NCBI GenBank assembly: GCA_947475225.1
Contig: CANJMQ010000034.1
Location: 1 to 40,331 of the forward strand
Length of the DNA stretch: 40,331 nucleotides
Reading direction: 5' to 3'
Source: Bradyrhizobiaceae bacterium
GTDB taxonomy: Bacteria; Pseudomonadota; Alphaproteobacteria; Rhizobiales; Aestuariivirgaceae
The notes under the pieces were generated by a model, which saw only the letters and a list, made by a program, of their open reading frames with translations, was not told the origin of the DNA and did no database searches. A program made the translations under genes and the position numbers. Shown here one piece after another: positions 31,843 to 39,369 of the stretch (its first letter is position 1; every line of letters starts with the position of its first letter).

Positions 31843-32361
31843 ATGAGTGAAAAACCGAGCCCCTTGGCGCGCAACCCGCTGGACATGATTGCCGGTGCAC
31901 ATGCCGTGCAGGTGCAGATGTGCGACACCATGGAGCGCATCGCCGATGGCCTGCCGGACGAGGTGGACCGCCGCCTCTGCGCCGAGGTTGCCTCCTGCCT
32001 GCAGTTCGACCTGCCACTCCACCACCATGACGAGGAGGAGGGGCTGTTCCCGCTCCTGCGGGCCCGCGCCACGCCCGAGGACGGCGTCGACAAGATTCTC
32101 GAGCGGCTGGCCTCCGAGCACGAATCCGACAATGACTTCGCCTCCGAGATCGCCGAGGCGCTGGAGGCGCTGGGTCAGGGCGGTCGCCCCGCCAATCCGG
32201 AAATGCTGGGCTACATGTTGCGGGGCTTCTTCGAGCGTTACCGCCGCCATGTGCACTGGGAAAACCAGCTCGTCATGCCGCTCGCCCGGCTGCGCCTCAC
32301 CCAGGAGGACCTGAACACCCTGCTGGCCCGCATGAACGAAAATCGCCGCCAGGCCAGCTAG
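31843..32361 (+). CDS. Hemerythrin HHE domain-containing protein
   Basis: A 172-residue four-helix-bundle protein with the residues of a non-haem di-iron site: His20, HHHDEEE (residues 60-66), SEHESD, and HVHWENQLVMPLA with the H-x3-E type pair. Such proteins bind oxygen or nitric oxide, or repair iron-sulfur clusters. There is no methyl-accepting or GGDEF domain, so it would be a cytoplasmic single-domain form. A perfect FNR box precedes it, suggesting induction at low oxygen. The che operon begins 105 bases downstream on the same strand, so readthrough is possible. Confidence 0.87.
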   Translation: MSEKPSPLARNPLDMIAGAHAVQVQMCDTMERIADGLPDEVDRRLCAEVASCLQFDLPLHHHDEEEGLFPLLRARATPEDGVDKILERLASEHESDNDFASEIAEALEALGQGGRPANPEMLGYMLRGFFERYRRHVHWENQLVMPLARLRLTQEDLNTLLARMNENRRQAS

Positions 32362-32466
32362 GCCCTGCGCTGCCTCCAGCCTGACACAAACTTTCCTTTC
32401 TAGCGTTCTGCCATCAACAGCGGAGCCCCTGGACATGTGTCTTGCCCCCCAACGTCAGAGTGCCGG

Positions 32467-32763
32467 ATGAGCGACAGCCCCGGCATCACCGTGCTCAGGC
32501 TCCGGCCCTCGCTCGATCCGACGGCGATCGAGGACCTGCTGCGTGACCTGAAGAAGGCCCGTAACACCGCCGTCGTCGTCGAGGCGGGGGACGTCACCCG
32601 CGTTTCGACCATCGCGCTGCAAGCGCTGCTCTCCGCCTGGATGACATGGCGTTCGGACGGGCATGACTTCCATGTCGCCTCTGCCTCGCCCGCCCTTGGC
32701 GATGCCGCCTCCCTCCTCGGTCTCCCGAAAGATTTTCTCTCCCGCGAAGGACTCACTGCATGA
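32467..32763 (+). CDS. cheS: STAS-domain protein at the head of the che operon, CheS-like
   Basis: A 98-residue single STAS-like domain: ITVLRLRPSLDPTAIEDLLR, then VVVEAGDVTRVSTIALQALL where STAS proteins have the D-S-x-G loop, and a C-terminal helix. In S. meliloti the gene at this position (cheS, 97 residues) binds CheA and assists removal of phosphate through CheY1; order and length agree. I infer the same role. The loop here has Ser/Thr (VST) but not the usual phosphorylatable D-S pair. The stop overlaps the cheY1 ATG as ATGA. Confidence 0.75.
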   Translation: MSDSPGITVLRLRPSLDPTAIEDLLRDLKKARNTAVVVEAGDVTRVSTIALQALLSAWMTWRSDGHDFHVASASPALGDAASLLGLPKDFLSREGLTA

Positions 32764-33125
32764 CTGTCACCATTCTCACCGTGGACGATTCCCGTACCAT
32801 GCGCGACATGCTCCGCATGGCCCTCGTTGATGCCGGCTTCCGAGTCGTGCAGGCCGAGGACGGGCTGCATGGCCTTGATGTGCTGCGTGGCGAGCAGCCA
32901 CAGGTCGTCATCACCGATATCAACATGCCGCGCATGGACGGCTTCGGCTTCATCGAGGCGGTCCGCCAGGATGCGCAGTATCGCGCCATTCCCATCCTTG
33001 TTCTGACCACCGAGAGCGATGACGAGAAGAAGCTGCGCGCCCGCCGTGCCGGTGCCACCGGATGGATCGTCAAGCCCTTCGACCCGGCGAAGCTCATCGC
33101 CGCAGTCCGCCGCGTCGCCGCCTGA
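32760..33125 (+). CDS. cheY1: Chemotaxis response regulator CheY1
   Basis: A 121-residue receiver domain alone. Acidic pocket Asp9-Asp10 (TVDDSRTMRD), phospho-acceptor Asp53 (VVITDINMPRMDG), Thr83/Thr84 (LVLTTESD) and Lys105 (IVKPFDP) are all present. In S. meliloti CheY1 acts as a phosphate sink for CheY2, with CheA and CheS; the position between cheS and cheA is the same here. Coupled to cheS by a four-base overlap and followed by cheA 13 bases on. Confidence 0.93.
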   Translation: MTVTILTVDDSRTMRDMLRMALVDAGFRVVQAEDGLHGLDVLRGEQPQVVITDINMPRMDGFGFIEAVRQDAQYRAIPILVLTTESDDEKKLRARRAGATGWIVKPFDPAKLIAAVRRVAA

Positions 33126-33138
33126 GGGGAGTGCCGGC

Positions 33139-35253
33139 ATGGACCCGATGGCCGAAATCCGCCTGACCTTCTTCCAGGAATGTGAGGAGCAGCTCACCGC
33201 ACTGGAGAACGGCCTTCTGTCGATGCAGGAGGGCGACAGCGATTCCGAAACCGTCAATGCCGTGTTCCGCGCCGTGCATTCGATTAAGGGCGGGGCCGGC
33301 GCCTTCAAGCTCAATGCGCTGGTGAGCTTCGCCCATATCTTCGAGACGGCGCTGGACAGGGTGCGCTCCGGCGACCTGGTGCCCGATGCCGATGCGATGA
33401 AGCTGTTCCTGCGCGCCGCCGATGCCCTTGCCGACCTCGTGGCGGCAAGCCGCGACGGCGCGGTGGAGGTGACCGCTCCCTATTTGGCCATCGAGGAGGA
33501 ATTCAACGCCCTCATCGGTGGCGGTGGTGCCGCCGCGGAGGAGGACGAGTTCGCGAGCCTCGATTTCCAGCCCATCATCACCGGCTTCGACGAGCCGCCG
33601 CCACCCCCGCCGGTGGCGGCGCAGAACCTGTTCACCATTCGCTTCCGCCCGCTGCGCGAGCTTTTCGCCAAGGCCAATGAACCGCTGGCGCTGTTCCGCG
33701 AACTGGCACGTCTCGGCACGCTCACGACGACTTGCGACATCAAGAACCTGCCCTTCCTCGACACGTTCGATCCGGAGGACAGCTATCTCTCCTGGGAACT
33801 CCGCCTCGAAACCGAAAGCCAGCGAGCGGCGGTGAAGGAGGTCTTCGATTTCGTCGAGGGCGACTGCGACCTCGTCATCGAACTTGCGCAATCCGCCGCG
33901 GCGCCAACACCGCCAGAGGAGATGGACATCACGGCCATCCTCCGCAAGGTGCGCGAGGAGGCCCCGACGATCGCCGCCGCGGCTATCGCCGCCGCCACCC
34001 CCACACCGGAAGCAGACGCCGCGCCCAAGGCCGCGAAGGCCGCCGTTCAGCCAACGATCCGCGTCGACCTCGACCGTGTTGACCGCCTTATCAACCTAGT
34101 GGGCGAGCTGGTCATCAACCAGGCCATGCTCACCCAGCGCGTGCTGCATTCGAGCCACGTGCGTGACCGCGAGGTGACGGCGAGCCTCGAAGAGCTGGAG
34201 CGGCTGACGCGCGAGATCCAGGAAAGCGTCATGGCCATCCGCGCCCAGCCGGTTCGCCCGCTGTTCCAGCGCATGTCGCGCATCGTCCGCGAAGTGGCCG
34301 ATGCCACGTCCAAGGACGTGCGGCTGCGCACCGAAGGCGAAGCGACGGAAGTGGACAAGACGGTCGTCGAGCTGCTCGCCGACCCGCTCACCCACATGAT
34401 CCGCAACGCCGTGGACCACGGCCTCGAAGGGCCGGAGCAGCGCGTCGCCGCGGGCAAGCCGCCCGAGGGCACCGTCAGGCTCGCCGCGGCCCACCGTTCC
34501 GGCCGCGTCATCATCGAGGTCAGCGACGACGGGCAGGGCATCAACCGCCCCAAGGTGCTGCAGAAGGCCATCGCCAACGGCCTCGTGCCGCCCGATACGC
34601 AGCTGTCCGACAGCGAGATCGACAACCTGCTGTTTCTTCCCGGCTTCTCCACCGCAAGCACGGTGTCCAACATCTCGGGCCGTGGCGTGGGCATGGATGT
34701 GGTCAAGCGCTCGATCCAGGCGCTCGGCGGTCGCATCTCCATTTCCTCCGCACCGGGACAGGGCTCCACCTTCACGCTGTCGCTGCCGCTGACGCTCGCG
34801 GTTCTCGACGGCATCGTGGTCACGGTGGACGAGCAGGTCTTCGTCATCCCGCTCACGGCCATCGTCGAGACGGTGAAGCACGAGCCCTCGCGCATCCATC
34901 ACTTGGGGGATCACTCCTTCGTGTTGCGGGTACGCGACGTGCTGGTGCCGCTGATCGACGTTGGCGCGGAGCTGGGCGTGCGTGCGCCCGCCTCCGACCT
35001 GCGCTCCGGCGTCGCCATCCTCATCGAGACGGCCAACGGCACGCGCAGCGCCCTTCTCGTCGACAACATCCAGGACCAGCGCCAGGTGGTCATCAAGAGC
35101 CTGGAGACCAACTACATGCGCGTCGACGGCATCGCCGCCGCCACCATCCTTGGTGACGGCCGCGTGGCGATGATCCTTGACGTTGATGCGCTGGTGGGCC
35201 CGCGCCACCATGACTGGGCCGCCGCCGAAACCCCCTTTGCCAAAGCGAGCTGA
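33139..35253 (+). CDS. cheA: Chemotaxis sensor histidine kinase CheA
   Basis: A 704-residue cytoplasmic kinase. Domains in order: P1 phosphotransfer domain with His47 in AVHSIKGGAGAF; an acidic linker ending in a Pro run (about 155-160); a P2-like response-regulator binding region (about 165-260); an Ala-rich linker; P3 dimerisation helices (VDRLINLVGELVINQAMLTQ); P4 ATPase with N box MIRNAVDHGLEGPEQR, G1 DDGQGIN and G2 SGRGVGMDVV; and P5, the CheW-like regulatory domain from about residue 560. GGGGAG precedes the ATG. It phosphorylates CheY1, CheY2 and CheB. All catalytic residues appear intact. Confidence 0.96.
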   Translation: MDPMAEIRLTFFQECEEQLTALENGLLSMQEGDSDSETVNAVFRAVHSIKGGAGAFKLNALVSFAHIFETALDRVRSGDLVPDADAMKLFLRAADALADLVAASRDGAVEVTAPYLAIEEEFNALIGGGGAAAEEDEFASLDFQPIITGFDEPPPPPPVAAQNLFTIRFRPLRELFAKANEPLALFRELARLGTLTTTCDIKNLPFLDTFDPEDSYLSWELRLETESQRAAVKEVFDFVEGDCDLVIELAQSAAAPTPPEEMDITAILRKVREEAPTIAAAAIAAATPTPEADAAPKAAKAAVQPTIRVDLDRVDRLINLVGELVINQAMLTQRVLHSSHVRDREVTASLEELERLTREIQESVMAIRAQPVRPLFQRMSRIVREVADATSKDVRLRTEGEATEVDKTVVELLADPLTHMIRNAVDHGLEGPEQRVAAGKPPEGTVRLAAAHRSGRVIIEVSDDGQGINRPKVLQKAIANGLVPPDTQLSDSEIDNLLFLPGFSTASTVSNISGRGVGMDVVKRSIQALGGRISISSAPGQGSTFTLSLPLTLAVLDGIVVTVDEQVFVIPLTAIVETVKHEPSRIHHLGDHSFVLRVRDVLVPLIDVGAELGVRAPASDLRSGVAILIETANGTRSALLVDNIQDQRQVVIKSLETNYMRVDGIAAATILGDGRVAMILDVDALVGPRHHDWAAAETPFAKAS

Positions 35254-35256
35254 GCG

Positions 35257-35727
35257 ATGATCGAGAAATCCCTGAAACAGCAGACCCGCGAGGCCGAATT
35301 CGTTGCCTTCCGCGCCGGCAGCCTCGAATTCTGCATCAACATCATGTCGGTGCGCGAGATTCGCGGCTGGACGCCGGCCACCGCAATTCCGCGTGCGCCC
35401 TCCTACATCCGCGGCGTCATCAACCTGCGCGGCGTGGTGCTGCCCATCGTCGATCTCGGCGTGAGGCTCGGCCTTCCCGGCACCGAACCCACGGCGCGCC
35501 ACGTCATCATCGTGGCCCAGGTGGGCGACCGCGCGGCGGGTCTGCTGGTTGATTCCGTCTCCGACATTCTCTCGGTGGAGGATACCTCCATCCAGCCCAC
35601 GCCGGATGTCGCCTCCCAGCTCGCCCGCATGTTCGTGCGTGGCGTCATTGCCATGGATGGCCGCATGATCTCCGTCATCACCATGGACAATGTGCTGCCG
35701 GCCGGCATGGATCTGGAAGCCGCATGA
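35257..35727 (+). CDS. cheW: Chemotaxis coupling protein CheW
   Basis: A 156-residue SH3-like adaptor linking receptors to CheA. Landmarks: EFVAFRAGSLEFCINIMSVR, PSYIRGVINLRGVVLPIVDL (the family core), GLLVDSVSDILSVE. It starts three bases after the cheA stop and overlaps cheR by four bases. Length and sequence are ordinary for alphaproteobacteria. Confidence 0.96.
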   Translation: MIEKSLKQQTREAEFVAFRAGSLEFCINIMSVREIRGWTPATAIPRAPSYIRGVINLRGVVLPIVDLGVRLGLPGTEPTARHVIIVAQVGDRAAGLLVDSVSDILSVEDTSIQPTPDVASQLARMFVRGVIAMDGRMISVITMDNVLPAGMDLEAA

Positions 35728-36590
35728 ACACCCAAGCTGCGGTTCCGCTCGCAGCCGGCGAGTTTGGATTCGACGGGACCGATTTCGCCTTCATTGCCAA
35801 TACCCTTTACGAGGATGCGGGGATCAGCCTGCCCGCCTCCAAGGCCAACCTTGTCTACTCGCGGCTCGCCAAGCGCCTGCGCGCGCTGGGTCTGGAAAAC
35901 TTTCGCGACTATTGCGCCCTGGTGGGCTCGGAGAGCGGTGCGGACGAGCGCGGCCAGATGATCGCGGCGCTCACCACCAACGTGACGCGCTTCTTCCGCG
36001 AGCCCCATCACTTCCAGCACCTGCGCAGCAAATTGATCGAGCCGATGGCCAAGGAGCTGCGTGACGGCCGCCGCCTGCGCATCTGGTCGGCTGGCTGCTC
36101 CAGCGGTCAGGAGCCCTACTCCATCGCGCTTTCCATTCTCTCCGTTCTGCCGGATGCCCGCGCCTATGACGCCCGCATCCTGGCGACTGACATCAACCCT
36201 CTGGTGCTCGAGACCGGGCGCAGGGCCACCTATCCCGCCGAGGAGACGGCGAGCCTTCCCGCCGAGCTCCGCCGCAGCTGGATGGAGAGCACGGGAACCG
36301 GCAACATGCGGTTCGACGAGGCGGCGCGCAGCCTTGTCACCTTCCGCCAGCTCAACCTCATCGGATCATGGCCGATGAGGGGCCCTTTCGACGCCGTGTT
36401 CTGCCGCAACGTCGTGATCTACTTCGACGAGAAGACGCAGACCCAGCTTCTCAACCGCATGCTGCCGCTCATCCGCCCGGGGGGTTATCTCTATCTCGGG
36501 CATTCCGAACGTGTCATCGGCCCCGCCGAGAAGCTGCTCAAGATCGATGGCACCACCGTTTACCGCAAGATTGGAGGCTCCCCGGCGTGA
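35724..36590 (+). CDS. cheR: Chemotaxis protein methyltransferase CheR
   Basis: A 288-residue SAM-dependent methyltransferase that methylates receptor glutamates in adaptation. The N-terminal helical domain (to about residue 75) is followed by LTTNVTRFFREPHHF, the SAM motif RIWSAGCSSGQEPYSIAL, ATDINPLVLETG, and FDAVFCRNVVIYFDEKTQ; it ends with GYLYLGHSERV. No TPR extension. The ATG overlaps the cheW stop and the TGA overlaps the cheB GTG. Confidence 0.96.
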   Translation: MNTQAAVPLAAGEFGFDGTDFAFIANTLYEDAGISLPASKANLVYSRLAKRLRALGLENFRDYCALVGSESGADERGQMIAALTTNVTRFFREPHHFQHLRSKLIEPMAKELRDGRRLRIWSAGCSSGQEPYSIALSILSVLPDARAYDARILATDINPLVLETGRRATYPAEETASLPAELRRSWMESTGTGNMRFDEAARSLVTFRQLNLIGSWPMRGPFDAVFCRNVVIYFDEKTQTQLLNRMLPLIRPGGYLYLGHSERVIGPAEKLLKIDGTTVYRKIGGSPA

Positions 36591-37615
36591 CCAAGATCAA
36601 GGTTCTTGTCGTTGACGATTCACCCACCATGCGTCAGCTCGTCGCCAATGTGCTCGGGTCCGACCCGGAGATCGAGGTGGTGGGCGCGGCGAAGTCGGCG
36701 CTGCAGGCGCGCGAGCTCATCAAGATGCTCAACCCGGACGTCATGACGCTCGACGTCGAGATGCCGGAGATGGACGGCATCTCCTTCCTCGAGAAGGTGA
36801 TGCGCCTCCGGCCGATGCCGGTCGTCATGGTGTCCTCGATGACGGCCCGCGGTACCGACACCACCATCGCCGCTTTGGCGCTGGGTGCGGTGGATTGCGT
36901 GGTCAAGCCCAGTGTCGCGAACCCCAACAGCTTTGACGAGCTTCCTGCCAAGGTGAAGATCGCCTCCAACGTGAAGCGCCGCGCGCCGCTGGCCCAGGCG
37001 GTGGAGCAGACGCCACCCGATGCGGGCTCCTACCAATCCGATGGCAAGATGATCTTCATTGGTTCATCCACCGGTGGCGTCGAGGCGCTGATCTCGATTC
37101 TCACCGCCTTTCCCGCCAATTGCCCGCCGACACTCGTCACCCAGCACATGCCGCCGGTGTTCACCCGCAACCTTGCGGTCCGACTCGACAAGATGTGTGC
37201 ACCCGAAGTCATGGAGGCGACGATCGGCGCAGCCTTGAAGCCCGGCACGATCTATATCGCGCCCGGCGGCGAGCTTCACCTCGAGGTGGCGGGGCGCACG
37301 ACCTTCGCCTGCGCGCTGAAGACGGGCGACCCGGTGAACGGCCATTGCCCATCCATCGACCGGTTGTTTTCCTCGGCGGCGCGCTCGCTGGGCTCCCGCG
37401 CCGTCGGCGTGCTGCTCACCGGCATGGGGCGCGACGGCGCCCAGGGGCTGCTCGAGATCCGCCAGGCGGGCGGCCGCACCATGGCCCAGGACGAGGCCAC
37501 ATCCATCGTCTACGGCATGCCCAAGGCGGCGGTCGAGCTTGGCGCGGTCGAGGTCCAGTATCCCATCACGCGCATCGGTCACGCCCTCATCGAATCGACG
37601 GCGGTCAGGACATAA
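36587..37615 (+). CDS. cheB: Chemotaxis methylesterase/glutamine deamidase CheB
   Basis: A 342-residue protein with receiver domain (Asp10-Asp11, phospho-acceptor Asp56 in TLDVEMPEMDG) and C-terminal esterase domain with Ser in GSSTGGVEAL, His in VTQHMPPVFT and Asp in TGMGRDGAQG. It removes methyl groups from receptors when phosphorylated by CheA. The GTG start overlaps the cheR stop by four bases and GGAGG lies about ten bases before it. Confidence 0.96.
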   Translation: MTKIKVLVVDDSPTMRQLVANVLGSDPEIEVVGAAKSALQARELIKMLNPDVMTLDVEMPEMDGISFLEKVMRLRPMPVVMVSSMTARGTDTTIAALALGAVDCVVKPSVANPNSFDELPAKVKIASNVKRRAPLAQAVEQTPPDAGSYQSDGKMIFIGSSTGGVEALISILTAFPANCPPTLVTQHMPPVFTRNLAVRLDKMCAPEVMEATIGAALKPGTIYIAPGGELHLEVAGRTTFACALKTGDPVNGHCPSIDRLFSSAARSLGSRAVGVLLTGMGRDGAQGLLEIRQAGGRTMAQDEATSIVYGMPKAAVELGAVEVQYPITRIGHALIESTAVRT

Positions 37616-37626
37616 CGGAGACTCCA

Positions 37627-38016
37627 ATGCCTTATATGCAGCACCTCAAGGTGATGGTCGTCGACGATACCTCGGTCAGCCGCATGCTGCTCGTCGACGG
37701 CCTGAACGAGATCGGCATCAAGAACACCGTTCTGGCTGCCGATGGCGAACAGGCGCTCCAGCTGATGATGGCAGGTCCCTGCCACATCGTCTTCTCGGAC
37801 ATGAACATGCCGAAGCTCAATGGCCTGCAATTGCTGAAGGCGCTGCGCGAATACACGCCCACGCGCCAGTGCTGCTTCATTCTCGTCACCGGCAAGGGCG
37901 ACCGCGCCATGATCGAGGAGGGCAAGAAATACGGCCTCAACAATTTCCTCGCCAAGCCCTTCACCACGGCAACGCTCAAGGCCGCCATCGAGGCGGTGGT
38001 GGGCAAGCTCGTCTGA
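37627..38016 (+). CDS. cheY2: Chemotaxis response regulator CheY2
   Basis: A 129-residue receiver domain. Asp13-Asp14 (MVVDDTSVSR), Asp58 (HIVFSDMNMPKLNG), Thr in ILVTGKGD and Lys in LAKPFTTA form the phosphorylation site. In S. meliloti the corresponding protein CheY2 binds the flagellar motor; this is expected here. The long T-S loop after the acidic pair and LVTGKGDR are typical of that type. Its stop shares one base with the cheD ATG (TGATG). Confidence 0.93.
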   Translation: MPYMQHLKVMVVDDTSVSRMLLVDGLNEIGIKNTVLAADGEQALQLMMAGPCHIVFSDMNMPKLNGLQLLKALREYTPTRQCCFILVTGKGDRAMIEEGKKYGLNNFLAKPFTTATLKAAIEAVVGKLV

Positions 38017-38540
38017 TGCAGCACCCCAGCCAAAATGCCCGCATCAACATCGTGCAGGGCGAGTATCACGTGAGCGGCGACAAGGTGCTCGCCATCTCCA
38101 CGCTGCTCGGCTCCTGCGTGGCCGCCTGCATCAATGATCCGATCGCGGAGGTGGGCGGCATGAACCACTTCCTGCTGCCGGGGGACACCGCGGCCTCGCC
38201 GCTCTTCTCGCGCCACGGCGTCCACCTCATGGAACTGTTGATCAACGGGCTCCTCAAGAAGGGTGCGGCGCGCCACCGGCTGGAGGCCAAGCTGTTCGGC
38301 GGCGCCCGTACCATGCAGGGCCTTGGCGACATCGGCTCGACCAATGCGCGCTTCGCGCAGGACTTCCTGAAGCGCGAAGGCATCGCCATCACTGGCGGCA
38401 GTCTTGGCGGCGAGACGGGGCGGCGCATCCAGTTCTGGCCAGCCTCGGGCCGCGTGATGCAGAAGTTCGTCCGTGCCGTGGAGGAGAAGCCGGTTGCCGT
38501 TCCCGCCCTGCCCCCCACAGGCGACCTGGAGCTGTTCTGA
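38016..38540 (+). CDS. cheD: Chemoreceptor glutamine deamidase CheD
   Basis: A 174-residue enzyme that deamidates receptor glutamines and, in some species, modulates phosphatases. Catalytic Cys34 (STLLGSCVAAC) and His51 (GGMNHFLLPG) are 17 residues apart as in Thermotoga CheD (Cys27, His44). The third triad position, six before Cys, is Ser28 here instead of Thr, a conservative change, with Thr29 beside it. AKLFGGARTM and ITGGSLGGETGRRIQFWPAS complete the family pattern. Confidence 0.95.
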   Translation: MQHPSQNARINIVQGEYHVSGDKVLAISTLLGSCVAACINDPIAEVGGMNHFLLPGDTAASPLFSRHGVHLMELLINGLLKKGAARHRLEAKLFGGARTMQGLGDIGSTNARFAQDFLKREGIAITGGSLGGETGRRIQFWPASGRVMQKFVRAVEEKPVAVPALPPTGDLELF

Positions 38541-38541
38541 G

Positions 38542-38895
38542 ATGAGCCAACTTCCCTTGTCCGTTCTGCTCAACCAGCTCTCCCTTGAGCTGGGTGCGCT
38601 CCAACTCATGGCCGCCGACATGGAGGCCACGGTAGACGACATGATCGAGCGTAACGCCGGCGTGCTCGATGCCCGCAGCATCCAGAACCTGCAGCTCCTC
38701 GACATCCTGAACCAGACATTGCTGGCGCTCGCCCGCTTCGCCGCCAACACGGCGGTTCTGGCATCTCCCGAATGGCGGGTGGATGGCGTGGCCGCGGTCG
38801 CCGACCTCAAGCTCGCCAGCCTCGCGCAGCGGCTGGCAAGAGGGGCAGGCCATGCCGTGAAGGAGGAGACGGAGAGCTACGAATTTTTCTCGTAG
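38542..38895 (+). CDS. cheT: Last che operon protein, CheT-like, with CheZ-type D-x-x-x-Q motif
   Basis: A 117-residue, mostly helical protein (two long Leu/Ala-rich helices, about residues 5-35 and 44-78) starting one base after the cheD stop. Residues 54-58 read DILNQ within LQLLDILNQTLLALARF, matching the D-x-x-x-Q active-site motif of the CheY phosphatase CheZ (DLTGQ) in a similar amphipathic helix. In S. meliloti the gene at this place, cheT, has been linked to signal termination. I infer CheY1/CheY2 phosphatase activity. No other domain is visible. The 3' end overlaps, on the other strand, the remnant of an alcohol dehydrogenase reading frame. Confidence 0.72.
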   Translation: MSQLPLSVLLNQLSLELGALQLMAADMEATVDDMIERNAGVLDARSIQNLQLLDILNQTLLALARFAANTAVLASPEWRVDGVAAVADLKLASLAQRLARGAGHAVKEETESYEFFS

Positions 38896-38897
38896 CC

Positions 38898-38966
38898 CGG
38901 CTCCTGCTCGATCGTCAGCGGGGTCCTCAGCTGGTGGACAACGGCAGCCTTCATCGTCCGGGTCAT
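38898..38966 (-). pseudogene. Remnant of zinc-type alcohol dehydrogenase gene (N-terminus only)
   Basis: The minus strand from 38966 reads MTRTMKAAVVHQLRTPLTIE then QEP, the characteristic first 23 residues of AdhP-type alcohol dehydrogenases (M-K-A-A-V-V...PL-x-I-E-E-x-P). After this the frame runs six codons into the end of cheT and stops at 38877; the remaining 310 or so residues, including all zinc ligands, are missing. The che operon end therefore sits at a rearrangement breakpoint. A deletion or inversion cut the dehydrogenase gene soon after its start. Confidence 0.6.
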
Positions 38967-39096
38967 GCCGGCTCTTTCGCGGCCGGTGTCCGGCCGAGCC
39001 TCCACGCGCAAGGCCGGGCGTGACCATAGCCGGGGTGAGGGACAGCAGCGCGGCCAAGGCCCCCAAAACACCCAACACCAGCATCCAGACGCCCAT
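38967..39096 (-). other. Start of a small membrane protein frame, probably truncated or frameshifted
   Basis: AAAGGAGG stands four bases before the ATG at 39096, the best ribosome binding site in the window. The frame opens MGVWMLVLGVLGALAALLSL, one clear transmembrane helix, then becomes hydrophilic and basic (GHRPRKSRHD) and continues without a stop, antisense to cheT and cheD, to 38389, which is not credible. A one-base insertion would bring it to a TGA overlapping the ATG of the dehydrogenase remnant (ATGA), so it may once have been a 43-residue protein coupled to that gene. Gene decay is the likely explanation. Confidence 0.4.
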
Positions 39097-39137
39097 TCAT
39101 CCTCCTTTGACGCGCTGCACCATCGCAGGGCAGGGAT

Positions 39138-39166
39138 GATATGGCACAGCCGGTCGAGAAAGTCAA
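39138..39166 (-). promoter_or_regulatory. Sigma-70-type promoter of the decayed dehydrogenase operon
   Basis: On the minus strand TTGACT (39166-39161) and CATATC (39143-39138) are 17 bases apart; TATCAT with 19 bases is an alternative. The strong ribosome binding site of the small membrane frame is downstream. The palindrome CCTATTATAGG (39183-39173) lies six bases upstream of the -35 box. Confidence 0.45.
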
Positions 39167-39172
39167 TATTTT

Positions 39173-39369
39173 CCTATAATAGGAGCAAACAAATTGGCCC
39201 GGCCGTCCGGCAGGCTTGACTTCGGTTCATCCGGATTGTGATGAAATCGGCCACGCCCCGGCGTGCGGGAGGGCGACCCTTTTTCCCGCACGAGACGGCT
39301 TGCGCTTCGCAGATTCCTGTGTAGTTTGGAAATAATAATTCCACGCAGGAAACAATTAGGAGGACCCAC
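39173..39369 (+). promoter_or_regulatory. Upstream region of the GcvT-family gene: palindromes and a stem-loop
   Basis: No gene is seen here. In order: the palindrome CCTATAATAGG (39173-39183); TTGACT (39216-39221), a possible -35 box without a good -10; a nine-base stem CGTGCGGGA/TCCCGCACG (39262-39292) with an inner GGG/CCC pair; and TGGAA-N7-TTCCA (39327-39343), an AT-rich operator-like palindrome 27 bases before the ATG. AGGAGG precedes the gene. Confidence 0.4.

Noticed and set aside
32381..32409. CTGACA as a -35 box for the che operon
   Set aside because: No acceptable -10 sequence at 16-18 bases, and no flagellar sigma-28 pattern was seen in the gap.
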